Part shown: one piece after another, positions 28,238 to 36,313 of the stretch
Position numbering within the stretch: the stretch's first letter is position 1
Layout: each line of letters opens with the position of its first letter
Assembly: GCA_030538235.1 (NCBI GenBank)
Contig: JAUNUJ010000009.1
Coordinates: forward strand, 30,224-94,223
Origin: Alcaligenaceae bacterium
GTDB lineage: Bacteria > Pseudomonadota > Gammaproteobacteria > Burkholderiales > Burkholderiaceae_B
Direction: 5' to 3'
Length of the DNA: 64,000 bases
Notes under the pieces: model-generated
Database searches by the model: none
Told to the model about the DNA's origin: nothing
Seen by the model: only the letters and a program-made list of their open reading frames with translations
Made by a program: the position numbers and the translations under genes

Positions 28238-29089
28238 TTAAAGCTGTTGTCTAATCATCTCCCCAAACGCTTCTGCAATGTTTTTAGTAGAGGCGATGAT
28301 ATTGCCACCTCGTGGCCAAGGTTCTTGCTCATAAATATCAGCAACCAGACCGCCGGCTTCACGAACCAGGACAGTGCCTGCGCAAACATCATAAGGGGCA
28401 AGGCCCATTTCCCAATAACCGTCAAAGCGACCGCAAGCAACCCAGGCCAGATCCAAAGCGGCAGAGCCGAGGCGACGAATGCCGCGGGTATTGTGCATCA
28501 CCTCTTTAAAGCCTCGCATATAAGCTTCTTCAAATGAGAAATCCCTAAAGGGCACACCGGTGCCTAATAAGGAGTCTTCCAAACGCTTAGCTTGTGAGGT
28601 GTAAATACGCTGACCATTTAAAAAACAACCGTCTTGATGCACGGCGCTGAACATCTCCTGGCGATTGGGATCGTAAACGACACCGATAATCGGTGTGTTT
28701 ACCTCAAGTGGTGCCGTATTGGGGATCAGCACAGTGCCTGCGCGCGCCACTAGACCAATTGAGACGGCATAATGAGGAATGCCGTGCAGGAAATTAGTGG
28801 TGCCGTCTAAGGGGTCAATAAACCAAGCGAATTGTGCCTGATCCAGATCCGGGGAGTTACCGCTTTCCTCTGCCACAATCGCAATATCCGGCGTGCGTTC
28901 GCGCATAATTTGTAAAATCGCTTGTTCGGCATCTCGGTCTGCCTGTGAGACGAGATCGTTACGTGATTTATGATCAATCGATAATTTACTATGATCTTGA
29001 GCGTAGATGTTTAGGATTGAAGCAGCTTCTTTGGCAGCGCTAGTGGCTGTTTCCAGAGCGTGGTAAAAATCCACCTTAATGTCTTGCAT
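28238..29089 (-). CDS. suhB: Inositol monophosphatase family protein (SuhB-like)
   Basis: 283 aa from the ATG at 29089, which yields MQDIKVDFYHALETA; an upstream in-frame start would add 24 unrelated residues. The Li+-sensitive phosphatase motifs are intact: VAEESGN (metal Glu), IDPLDGTTNF (metal Asp pair), and PYDVCAGTVLVREAGG. SuhB dephosphorylates inositol phosphate and in E. coli also joins Nus-factor antitermination complexes for rRNA. Which role dominates cannot be told from sequence. Confidence 0.92.
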   Translation of the reverse strand: MQDIKVDFYHALETATSAAKEAASILNIYAQDHSKLSIDHKSRNDLVSQADRDAEQAILQIMRERTPDIAIVAEESGNSPDLDQAQFAWFIDPLDGTTNFLHGIPHYAVSIGLVARAGTVLIPNTAPLEVNTPIIGVVYDPNRQEMFSAVHQDGCFLNGQRIYTSQAKRLEDSLLGTGVPFRDFSFEEAYMRGFKEVMHNTRGIRRLGSAALDLAWVACGRFDGYWEMGLAPYDVCAGTVLVREAGGLVADIYEQEPWPRGGNIIASTKNIAEAFGEMIRQQL

Positions 29090-29285
29090 GAATGTATTTC
29101 CCCAAAGCGTCAAAAGGGCGTAGACTGGTTTTTGACATAGTGTCTGACAACCATCCGGCAAGATACGATTCGCATCATGCAGAATAATCCTTGATTATAC
29201 TACAGAGGCTTTTTTAAAATTTCATTAAAGAAAGCTAGTTTCAAAGCTTTGAATCAAGTTCATCATAAATCTTAAAAATTAATTT

Positions 29286-31145
29286 ATGCTTAAAGAATTT
29301 ACTTTGTATCCTGCAACAGTCAATATAAAAGATGGTGCTCTATTGATTGTTTCTGAGCCCAAAATATTACGCTTAACGACAGCTTGGCTTAAGTTGTGGC
29401 AGCAGCGTTTTGAAGAAAAATGGTCGTCGGTGCTAAGTAGTCTGCAAACTAAAGGTCTAATGCAAATTATGCTCGAAGGCGAGAGTGCTTGGTTGCTGTT
29501 ACCTCTCGTTTTGTCACAGGCTACACCATTTAATAAGCATGTTTTGTACAGCGATAATGTCTATTTATCAGCAGCAAATTGGGAACAGATTGAGTGCTTC
29601 TATCAACAAAGCGGTGTTGAGTCTGAGCAAATCAACGCGGTGTTTGCCTGGCTTCGCAACTATTGGCCTTTGGCATTACCCGGCGTGCATCGTCTAGATG
29701 CTGAGGATGCTAGTTACAGTCTGACTCTGGGCTTGGGTGAGCCGAGTTATTTACAACAACAATGGCTCTGCTCGATTGACGTATTTGTGCGTGATGAGGC
29801 GAAAGAGCAACGGTCATGGCCATGGGTCTTGCGTTATGCTGCGGCTCATTGTCATTTTCTAATGGAAAGTTCAATTTTTGAACGCGATGATTTTCAAGCG
29901 GCAGCTAAAAAAGCAGGTATGCGATTAGAGGGCGCAAGCGGTTCTAGGCCTCATTTAGAGCCATCTGTGCGGGGAGAGTCTCAGTTAGGTACAAAAAAGC
30001 GAACTATGGCGATTGTGGGTGGAGGGATTGCCGGTGCAGGAATTGCCGGGGTTATGCACCAACGCGGTTGGCAGGTGACCGTCTTTGACCCGGCTTTTGC
30101 CGAGTCGAATGCCGCTAGGCATAAGAATCACATTGCTGCTGCCATGACGCCATTTATTTCAGTGGATGATAATCATAAATCCCGACTTAGTCGAAATGCC
30201 ATCTTGCGCGCCTTACACCATTGGCGAGATTTTCCGGATGAGGTTATGGTGTCGCGTAGTGGTAATCTGGAGGTTAACAGAGATCATGGTTACGGCAAGG
30301 ACATCACTTTAGCAGTGGAGACTTTGGCTTTTCCCGAGCAATGGGTACGGCGATTGAGTCCGTCTGAAGTCTCTGATTTATTAGGTTTTGAATTGCCTGA
30401 TGAGGGTATTTTCTGGCCTAAAGCTCGTCTAATTAGTCCGGAAAAACTTTTAGCCCATCTCTATCAGCACTTTCCTGTGCAGCAACGTGATGCCTTGATA
30501 AGTCGCATACAAAAGCGGCAAAGTGACGGTGATTGGGCGTTATATGGTCAAGATGGCGAGTTATTGGGGCAGTTTCATCAGGTGGTCTTAGCTAATGCGG
30601 CTGACTGTTTAGCGATTCTTGAAAAAAGTGATTTAATGCAGCGAACTAATGTGGCCGGTGAGGTTCGCGCGGCAATGCCGAAGATTGAAGCTACCATGCA
30701 TTGGATGGGGGGCGAGGTCATGCATGTGCCGGCGAACAGGCTTAAGCATGTGCCGCAGGTGGCTTTAGGCGGCCAAGGTTATTTTCTTCCCCCGGTTGCA
30801 CAAGGTGAGTGCGTCTTAGGTAGTACTTACCGACATGGTGTTCGCGATCCGGGCTTGAGTGTAGAGGGTCAGGCAGTGATTAAAGAAAAAATCCCGGTGC
30901 CACTTGATGAGTTAGATTCATCAACTGAGCTTGAGTCGGGCTGGTCAGGTGGCAGGGCGGTGGTACAAGGGCGTTTGCCGGTGATTTGTGAGTTGGAGTA
31001 TGCACGGGGCTGTTGGCTAGCGGTGGCTTATGGTTCCCATGGTTTAACTTGGAGCAGTTTTGCCGGAGATATTATTGGAACCACGTTGGACGGTGAGCCG
31101 GTGCCTCTAGAAAAAGAATTAGTCAAAGCACTGGGATTGCGATAA
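29286..31145 (+). CDS. mnmC: MnmC-like tRNA-modification protein, methyltransferase half degenerate
   Basis: 619 aa. The C-terminal half is an FAD-dependent oxidoreductase of the DAO fold: IVGGGIAGAG at 243-252, VFDP after the second strand, and a C-terminal FAD segment AYGSHGLTWSSFAGD. In MnmC this half removes the carboxymethyl group from cmnm5(s2)U34 of tRNA. The N-terminal half (1 to about 235) aligns in outline with the MnmC methyltransferase domain (for example WPLALPGVHRL), but the SAM-binding GFGTG and the DGFAP..NP motif are absent, replaced by MLEGESAWLLLP and IDVFVRDEAKEQ. So the second step, methylation to mnm5, is probably lost here. The oxidoreductase call is firm; symbol by family. 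Confidence 0.82.
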   Translation: MLKEFTLYPATVNIKDGALLIVSEPKILRLTTAWLKLWQQRFEEKWSSVLSSLQTKGLMQIMLEGESAWLLLPLVLSQATPFNKHVLYSDNVYLSAANWEQIECFYQQSGVESEQINAVFAWLRNYWPLALPGVHRLDAEDASYSLTLGLGEPSYLQQQWLCSIDVFVRDEAKEQRSWPWVLRYAAAHCHFLMESSIFERDDFQAAAKKAGMRLEGASGSRPHLEPSVRGESQLGTKKRTMAIVGGGIAGAGIAGVMHQRGWQVTVFDPAFAESNAARHKNHIAAAMTPFISVDDNHKSRLSRNAILRALHHWRDFPDEVMVSRSGNLEVNRDHGYGKDITLAVETLAFPEQWVRRLSPSEVSDLLGFELPDEGIFWPKARLISPEKLLAHLYQHFPVQQRDALISRIQKRQSDGDWALYGQDGELLGQFHQVVLANAADCLAILEKSDLMQRTNVAGEVRAAMPKIEATMHWMGGEVMHVPANRLKHVPQVALGGQGYFLPPVAQGECVLGSTYRHGVRDPGLSVEGQAVIKEKIPVPLDELDSSTELESGWSGGRAVVQGRLPVICELEYARGCWLAVAYGSHGLTWSSFAGDIIGTTLDGEPVPLEKELVKALGLR

Positions 31146-31330
31146 GCAAAATAGATGAAAGTTTTTTGACTTGTCAAAGATAAAAAAAGGGGCGCTATTT
31201 TAATCCTATTTCCAACTAAAAATCAATTTCGGTTTAAAAATTTTGAAAAAAAAGCCATAATAGTAGCTTATAAGCGGACAATTCACCCTTAAAAAGTCCG
31301 AAATTACTGTAATTAATAAAAGAGAATTGT

Positions 31331-33580
31331 GTGATTCAACTTGATAAATTAGCCCTAGAGGCTAAAAAAGGCCATAGTGTCGAGTTTTCGACGGGATATG
31401 AAGACTATGTACTACGTGTAGAAGCACAAGCTCCCGGCGTATTTAGATTTTGTTGTGGTTCCTTAAAAAGCTTATCCCTCTCCGAATCTAATGACAGAGT
31501 TAAAACTAGAAAAGAATTATCTATTATTCCTAACGAACAACCTGCTGAGTTGACCGTTGTAGAGCAAGAGGGTGCATGGTTGTTAGCGCAGAGAGATTAT
31601 GCGTTATTAATTTCTACCAAGCCCTTTTCTTTGAAGTTACTTAAAAGGGATATGGATTTTGTTGAAACACAGCTTGAGGATGATGAGGAAAGTAGCCCCA
31701 AGCAAGACGCTATTGAGGCTTTTGCGGAAGCTGAGGTGGTACTTCAAACATCAACTAACTACGATGAACCTTTTGTGTTTGATGAGTCGTGGGCGCTCAT
31801 GTTGGATTTGCCGGAAAATCAATCAGTATATGGCTTGGGTATGAGCGAGCATAATTTTGATCGTCGTTCCGAAGAGTTCGTCTCTGATCAAGCGGTCTTT
31901 AGATTTTCCCCTTTAGCCTGGACTACTCAGGGCTGGGGGCTTTATTTAGACGGCTTTGACCGCTGTATCCATAGTGTGGCCACAATTGATGATCAGTCTG
32001 CCTATCAGATACGCACGGATAACAAAAGTTTTGATTTATATTTATTTACCGGTACGCCACTAGAAATCTTTGATCAATACACCGCCCTAAGCGGTCGTGG
32101 TGGACAACCGACGCTACAGGCCATGGGTGTTGGTTTGAAGCAGCTTGATAGTCAGGGTGATGAGGAGTTCTTGTTGTTTGCCAAGCAGTTGCGTGAACAT
32201 GAAATTTCTCTTAATACCCTTGAGTATGCTTGGCCCGGTTTGTTACAGATTGATAATGACCGTCTCAACATCGATTGGCGTATTGAGCGTTTAGGTGACA
32301 ATACGCGGGCCTATTTTGATCATTTACAGGAAAATAACTGGCATGCGATTGTGCCGACGTTTCCGGCGGTTATTGCCGGTACTCACCTCTTTGAAGAGCT
32401 TGGGGACCGCGGTTGGTTGATTATGGATGCTGAGGGTGATGCCTTGGTTTTTAATGGCTCTAGGCACACAGGTGGTCAGGATTATGGTTTATTAGACTTG
32501 ACTTACAAAGATGCCTATAATTTCTGGCGCGATCGACATCAACAATTACTTGAACATGGTCAATCCCTAAAAACTGTGACCTCTATTTTCGAGTTGCCGG
32601 ATGAGGCTTGTGGTCGTCACAACGAAGAGGGTGCTTTACTCAGAAAGCTTTTGCCAACCCTGATTGAGCAGTCGCTTTACGAGGGCATCTCATCGTCCAC
32701 AACTCCACCTGAGGGCGTGGTGGTCCATGACCAGATCAATATCGCCAGTCAGCGACGACCTTATTTAGAAATTGCGCCTTTTGAGAATTCCTGGCAAGGC
32801 TTAAATCAGCTTTATCGTACTTTGATTAGTGCACAAAATAGCAGCGTTCCATTTCTTAAACATATGATTGGTCGCGCCGGTGATGAGCCGATGTCGCCCG
32901 AACTCTATCTACGTTGGTTAGCACTTTCTACATTCAGTGCTAATTTCTCTTTCCATGCAGAAGTCGAGCAGTTGCCTATCTACTACGATGAGGATACACA
33001 AAACTTGGCCAAACAATGGCTAGGTTTACGCTACCGTTTAATCCCTTATGTGCTTGGGATCATCGAAGAGGGTGTGCGGGGTGGGCAGCCGGTTCAAAAT
33101 TCAATGCCTTTGGCATTTCCTAGTGATCCTGTCGCGGCGCAATTTGATCGGCAGTTTTTATTTGGTCCTGCGGTTTTGGTTGCGCCTATTTTGGATGAAG
33201 GCGGTAGCACGCTCGTCTACTTGCCGGCTAATGAGGCTTGGTGGGATCTAAACACCGGCGAACGCTACGAAGGCGGTCAGACCCTTGAGTACAGTTGTGG
33301 TCTAGATACCATACCGGCGTTTGGTCGTGAGGGTCATATGTTGGCTGTGGGTCCGACTATTGCACATCTTGGCGAGATGAACTCGGCTCGTCTGTTGGAC
33401 GAAATCTGGTTGTTTGGCATGCCGACTCATAATCCAGTGGTGATGCGTAACAAAATACGCGTGATGCAAATGCAGGGTTCCAGCTATATCAAAGGTTTAG
33501 AGGGCTTGAAAATTCTACCGACGGACGAGTTGGAGGTAAAGCGCCGTGGCGCTGAGGTTAGAATCTCTCCGCTAAGATAG
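31331..33580 (+). CDS. GH31-like protein lacking catalytic aspartates
   Basis: 749 aa, GTG start with GAGAA upstream. The fold of a family 31 glycoside hydrolase is visible: N-terminal beta-sandwich with YGLGMSEHNFDRRSEEF, a TIM-barrel core (LDLTYKDAYNFWRDRHQQLL), SPELYLRWLALSTFS, and the C-terminal RLIPYVLGIIEE...DRQFLFGPAVLVAPIL. The catalytic residues are not: the nucleophile region reads LKTVTSIFE (413-421, no Asp), the acid/base position before W488 is Pro483 (usually Gly-Asp), and the GADIGG-type Asp is Met512. It is most likely a non-hydrolytic sugar-binding or structural pseudoenzyme; no signal peptide, so cytosolic. 14 bp before an EamA transporter. Confidence 0.75.
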   Translation: MIQLDKLALEAKKGHSVEFSTGYEDYVLRVEAQAPGVFRFCCGSLKSLSLSESNDRVKTRKELSIIPNEQPAELTVVEQEGAWLLAQRDYALLISTKPFSLKLLKRDMDFVETQLEDDEESSPKQDAIEAFAEAEVVLQTSTNYDEPFVFDESWALMLDLPENQSVYGLGMSEHNFDRRSEEFVSDQAVFRFSPLAWTTQGWGLYLDGFDRCIHSVATIDDQSAYQIRTDNKSFDLYLFTGTPLEIFDQYTALSGRGGQPTLQAMGVGLKQLDSQGDEEFLLFAKQLREHEISLNTLEYAWPGLLQIDNDRLNIDWRIERLGDNTRAYFDHLQENNWHAIVPTFPAVIAGTHLFEELGDRGWLIMDAEGDALVFNGSRHTGGQDYGLLDLTYKDAYNFWRDRHQQLLEHGQSLKTVTSIFELPDEACGRHNEEGALLRKLLPTLIEQSLYEGISSSTTPPEGVVVHDQINIASQRRPYLEIAPFENSWQGLNQLYRTLISAQNSSVPFLKHMIGRAGDEPMSPELYLRWLALSTFSANFSFHAEVEQLPIYYDEDTQNLAKQWLGLRYRLIPYVLGIIEEGVRGGQPVQNSMPLAFPSDPVAAQFDRQFLFGPAVLVAPILDEGGSTLVYLPANEAWWDLNTGERYEGGQTLEYSCGLDTIPAFGREGHMLAVGPTIAHLGEMNSARLLDEIWLFGMPTHNPVVMRNKIRVMQMQGSSYIKGLEGLKILPTDELEVKRRGAEVRISPLR

Positions 33581-33594
33581 GTTGCGGAATTTTT

Positions 33595-34512
33595 ATGACA
33601 GCGAGTTATAGACCGCTTATCGGTATTGTTCTTCTAGTTCTCTCGACCTGGGCGTTATCGATGCAGGAAGCAAGTGGTAAGTGGCTTATGGAGCATAGCT
33701 TACCCTTGTTCTTGCTGATTCTATTTCGTTACGCCGTGCACGTGGTCCTGGTTTTAGCGATGACCTGGCCAAAGCAGGGCGTGCATGTTTTCCGAAGCAA
33801 AAACTACCCGATGCAAATTATTCGCGGCAGTACCTCGCTATTTGCTGCGCTCACCGTTTTTATGGCGCTTTCCTATTTACCTCAAGCAGAAGCCACGGCG
33901 ATTTATTTTTTGGCGCCTTTACTGGTGCTCTGCTTAGCGCCTTGGTTTCTTGAAGAACCTTCACGGTGGCATCGTTGGGTCGCTGCCTTGGTGGGGTTTA
34001 TCGGTGTGATGGTGATTGTTCGTCCCGGCGCCGGTCTGCATCCGGTGGGCGTGATTTATGGTTTGTTATCGGCTGGCGTGATTGCGGCACAATTTTTATG
34101 CACCAGAAAACTGGCAGTAGATCACTCGATGACGACTTTGCTATGGACCGGTATTGTCGGATTGTTCGGAGCACTGGTTCTAGTGCCTTGGCAATGGAGC
34201 GAGGGGCTTGCTGTTTTGCGTAGTTTCGAGTGGTGGCAATGGTTGTTGTTGCTTAATACGGGTGTCTTCGGGACAGTTGGACACCTATTGCAGATTAAGG
34301 CCTACCAACACGCACCGGCTTCACTACTAGCACCATTTAGTTATTTACAAATTATCGCTGCCGCCGGTCTGGGTCTTGTTATCTGGGGACAATTCCCTGA
34401 TGTCTGGGGTTGGTTAGGGATCTTTATTGTGTGCGCTAGCGGTATTGTGGTGACGATTATCGAATGGCGTAATAATCAGCGCGTTAAACACTTAGTTCGT
34501 TCAATGATTTGA
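33595..34512 (+). CDS. EamA/DMT-family transporter (copy 1)
   Basis: 305 aa, ten predicted transmembrane helices in two EamA repeats (for example FAALTVFMALSYLPQAEATAIYFLAPLLVLCLAP and LLWTGIVGLFGALVLVPW). Drug/metabolite transporters export metabolites; the substrate is unknown. It starts 14 bp after the GH31-like gene and is probably cotranscribed. A close paralogue lies at 35378, on the far side of an IS remnant and tRNA-Lys. Its stop codon is right at the IS remnant boundary, but the length matches the paralogue, so at most the last few residues were changed. Confidence 0.88.
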   Translation: MTASYRPLIGIVLLVLSTWALSMQEASGKWLMEHSLPLFLLILFRYAVHVVLVLAMTWPKQGVHVFRSKNYPMQIIRGSTSLFAALTVFMALSYLPQAEATAIYFLAPLLVLCLAPWFLEEPSRWHRWVAALVGFIGVMVIVRPGAGLHPVGVIYGLLSAGVIAAQFLCTRKLAVDHSMTTLLWTGIVGLFGALVLVPWQWSEGLAVLRSFEWWQWLLLLNTGVFGTVGHLLQIKAYQHAPASLLAPFSYLQIIAAAGLGLVIWGQFPDVWGWLGIFIVCASGIVVTIIEWRNNQRVKHLVRSMI

Positions 34513-34810
34513 TTCATACCCAACCCGGTAATCCACAACAAAATGCCTACGTTGAGCGCTATAACCGTACAGTACGCTATGATTGGCTGGCACAACACTT
34601 ATATGGTGATTTAGAAGAAGTACAGCAAGGTGCTACTGAATGGTTCTGGAAATATAATCATCAACGGCCTAATTGGCACTTGATGGTATGACACCGATAC
34701 AGAAATTACAAATTCATTGTACTGAGAAATACTGCTAAAAATGGGGGGATTACCGGACAGGATGACAATCTAGCGTATCTAAAAAATCCATACCAATCTA
34801 ATTTTAGACA
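34511..34810 (+). pseudogene. Remnant of an IS3-family element: 3' end of transposase and right end
   Basis: In-frame residues from 34515 read QPGNPQQNAYVERYNRTVRY and, further on, WFWKYNHQRPN, typical of the C-terminal end of the IS3-family OrfB integrase (DDE) domain. After HQRPN the reading shifts: GMTPIQKLQ continues only in the +1 frame near 34685. The rest of the transposase is missing, so this is dead. The block ends near 34810 with CCAATCTAATTTTAGACA, which inverted starts TGTCTAAAATTAG, plausible as the right terminal repeat of an IS3 element. It directly abuts the tRNA-Lys terminator. Confidence 0.75.
34775..34801 (+). repeat. IS-end-like 27-bp repeat, copy A
   Basis: Matches 23 of 27 positions with 63869-63895 in the same orientation. 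It lies at the right end of the IS3-family remnant, 10 bp from the tRNA-Lys terminator. Confidence 0.6.
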
Positions 34811-34811
34811 C

Positions 34812-34840
34812 AAAAAAAGCCACGAGATAATAACCGTGGC
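34812..34840 (-). terminator. Rho-independent terminator of tRNA-Lys
   Basis: On the minus strand GCCACG (34835-34840) and CGTGGC (34819-34824) form the stem, followed by seven T residues (34812-34818). Confidence 0.88.
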
Positions 34841-34847
34841 TTAATTT

Positions 34848-34923
34848 TGGTGGGCTGGCCGGGATTCGAACCCGGGACCAACGGATTAAAAGTCCGCTGC
34901 TCTACCGACTGAGCTACCAGCCC
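34848..34923 (-). tRNA. tRNA-Lys (anticodon TTT)
   Basis: 76 nt with encoded CCA. The acceptor GGGCTGG pairs with CCAGCCC, the D arm contains AGCTCAGTCGGTAGAGC, the anticodon loop is ACTTTTAA with TTT, and the T arm is GGGTTCGAATCCC. Its own promoter and terminator flank it, so it is a single-gene unit. Confidence 0.97.
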
Positions 34924-34936
34924 TCGAAAGATTTAA

Positions 34937-34965
34937 ATTATGAATGATTGTGAAGAGCCTGTCAA
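34937..34965 (-). promoter_or_regulatory. Sigma70-type promoter of tRNA-Lys
   Basis: On the minus strand TTGACA (34960-34965), 17-bp spacer, CATAAT (34937-34942). It predicts a start about 7 bp past the -10, leaving a very short leader before the tRNA. Confidence 0.8.
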
Positions 34966-35167
34966 CACATTAGCTTGATTTAATTAAAATCTGTGGTTTT
35001 ATGTATACCTTTTACAACTATTTTAACAAAAAAAGACTATTTACTCAAATAAGAGACTTTCTAAAGCAGTGACTTTTGAAGTGGTATGTATCGTAATTTC
35101 GTGGTTTAACGCATTATCATGCAGAGAGTATGAATTGCTTTAATAATTAAACTTAAGGGTCTAAACC
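34966..35167. other. AT-rich intergenic stretch without recognisable gene
   Basis: Between the tRNA-Lys promoter and the small reading frame at 35168. It is AT-rich; I see no frame, RNA or repeat with support. It may hold the promoter for the small frame and the second EamA gene. Confidence 0.5.
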
Positions 35168-35257
35168 ATGGGTAGTTTATCTTTAATTGTTTTTTGCTTT
35201 CTTGCCCCATTATTAGGGCTTACGCTAGCCCGATGCCGGGATATAAACCCTGATTAG
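35168..35257 (+). CDS. Possible small hydrophobic peptide upstream of EamA copy 2
   Basis: 29 codons, ATG with TTAAGGG nine bases upstream. The peptide starts MGSLSLIVFCFLAPLLGL, a single hydrophobic helix, and ends RCRDINPD. Its 3' half overlaps a nested hairpin: GCCCGAT (35228-35234) with ATCGGGC (35263-35269), containing GGG/CCC (35238-35240, 35248-35250). It lies 120 bp before the second EamA gene. It could be a leader peptide, a small membrane protein, or chance; no homologue is known to me. Confidence 0.3.
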   Translation: MGSLSLIVFCFLAPLLGLTLARCRDINPD

Positions 35258-35377
35258 CAATTATCGGGCATACTATCGTGAAGCATTTTTTTCACTAGAT
35301 GACTCGGTGCTTATCAAGCAATTAATTAATCACTCTGGGGTAGGGCGACTTATCCTTTTTTTGAGTTGTTGCCCACT

Positions 35378-36295
35378 ATGTCTACACATCGTCCTTTTGT
35401 CGGTATTGCTGCCTTAATCTTGTCTACTTGGGCATTGTCATCTCTGGATGCCGGCGGTAAGTGGTTGATGCAGTTTGGCTTGCCATTAGTGGTGTTGAGT
35501 TGGGTTCGCTATCTGATTCATGCGCTTTTAGTGCTGGCATTTACTCTGCCTGGTCGTGGGTTAAGTATTTTTAAGTCGAAGCAGATGAAGTTTCAGGTTT
35601 TGCGAGGTGCCGCGGTTCTCACAGCGACCATGACATTTTTCTCGGCTTTAAGCTATTTACCACAAGCGGAAGCCACGGCGATTAACTTTTTAGCCCCTTT
35701 ATTAGTGCTTTGCATGGCGCCTTTTGTTTTAAAAGAGCCGTCGCGAATCTTTCGTTGGGTGGCGGCTTTTTGTGGTTTTATCGGGGTCTTGATTATTGTA
35801 CGTCCCGGTTCCGGTTTGCATCCCTTGGGGGTAATGTTTGGTTTAATGACTGCCGGAATTTTCTCTTTGCAGTTTATGGTAACCCGTAAATTGGCTGAAG
35901 ACGACTCCATGACGACGCTATTGTGGACCGGTCTTATTGGTACTGCCATCAGTACGGTGTTGGTGCTTTTTTACTTAGATGATTTAGTACGCATCTTGGC
36001 CGAGTATCAATGGCAAGACTGGCTTGTTTTAGCGTCTACAGGGGTTTTTGGGACGCTTGGTCATTGGCTACAGATTAAGGCCTATCAAAACGCACCGGCT
36101 TCGCTCTTGGCGCCTTTTGTGTATTTGCAAATTGTCGCTGCAGCGAGTATTGCTTGGGTGATCTGGCGACAGTTTCCGGATGCCTTAAGTTGGTTGGGGA
36201 TTGCCATTGTTTGCGGTAGTGGGGTTGCGGCTTCTGTGCTCGAATGGCGTCACAATCAAACGACTAAACGTCTGCTACGTCAGAGGCTACAGTAG
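35378..36295 (+). CDS. EamA/DMT-family transporter (copy 2)
   Basis: 305 aa from the ATG at 35378, which aligns the start MSTHRPFVGIAALILSTWAL with the paralogue at 33595 (MTASYRPLIGIVLLVLSTWAL). A TTG at 35366 would add four residues. Ten transmembrane helices, two EamA repeats; the stretches FLAPLLVLC, IVRPG.GLHP.G, DDSMTTLLWTGLIG and GTLGHWLQIKAYQNAPASLLAPF are nearly the same as in copy 1. Substrate unknown. The ribosome-binding site is weak. Its 3' end faces nnrD. Confidence 0.9.
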   Translation: MSTHRPFVGIAALILSTWALSSLDAGGKWLMQFGLPLVVLSWVRYLIHALLVLAFTLPGRGLSIFKSKQMKFQVLRGAAVLTATMTFFSALSYLPQAEATAINFLAPLLVLCMAPFVLKEPSRIFRWVAAFCGFIGVLIIVRPGSGLHPLGVMFGLMTAGIFSLQFMVTRKLAEDDSMTTLLWTGLIGTAISTVLVLFYLDDLVRILAEYQWQDWLVLASTGVFGTLGHWLQIKAYQNAPASLLAPFVYLQIVAAASIAWVIWRQFPDALSWLGIAIVCGSGVAASVLEWRHNQTTKRLLRQRLQ

Positions 36296-36313
36296 CCATA
36301 GGGTTTGGTTAGA

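Noticed and set aside
29090-29161. Longer SuhB start
   Set aside because: The added 24 residues resemble nothing in the inositol monophosphatase family; the ATG at 29089 matches the normal N-terminus.
31166-31177. TTGACTTGTCAA as an operator before the GH31-like gene
   Set aside because: A short near-palindrome far from any supported promoter, in an AT-rich region; too likely by chance.
34509-34691. 60-codon frame after EamA copy 1 as an intact small gene
   Set aside because: Its residues are the tail of an IS3-family transposase, and the continuation lies in another frame; treated as a pseudogene remnant.
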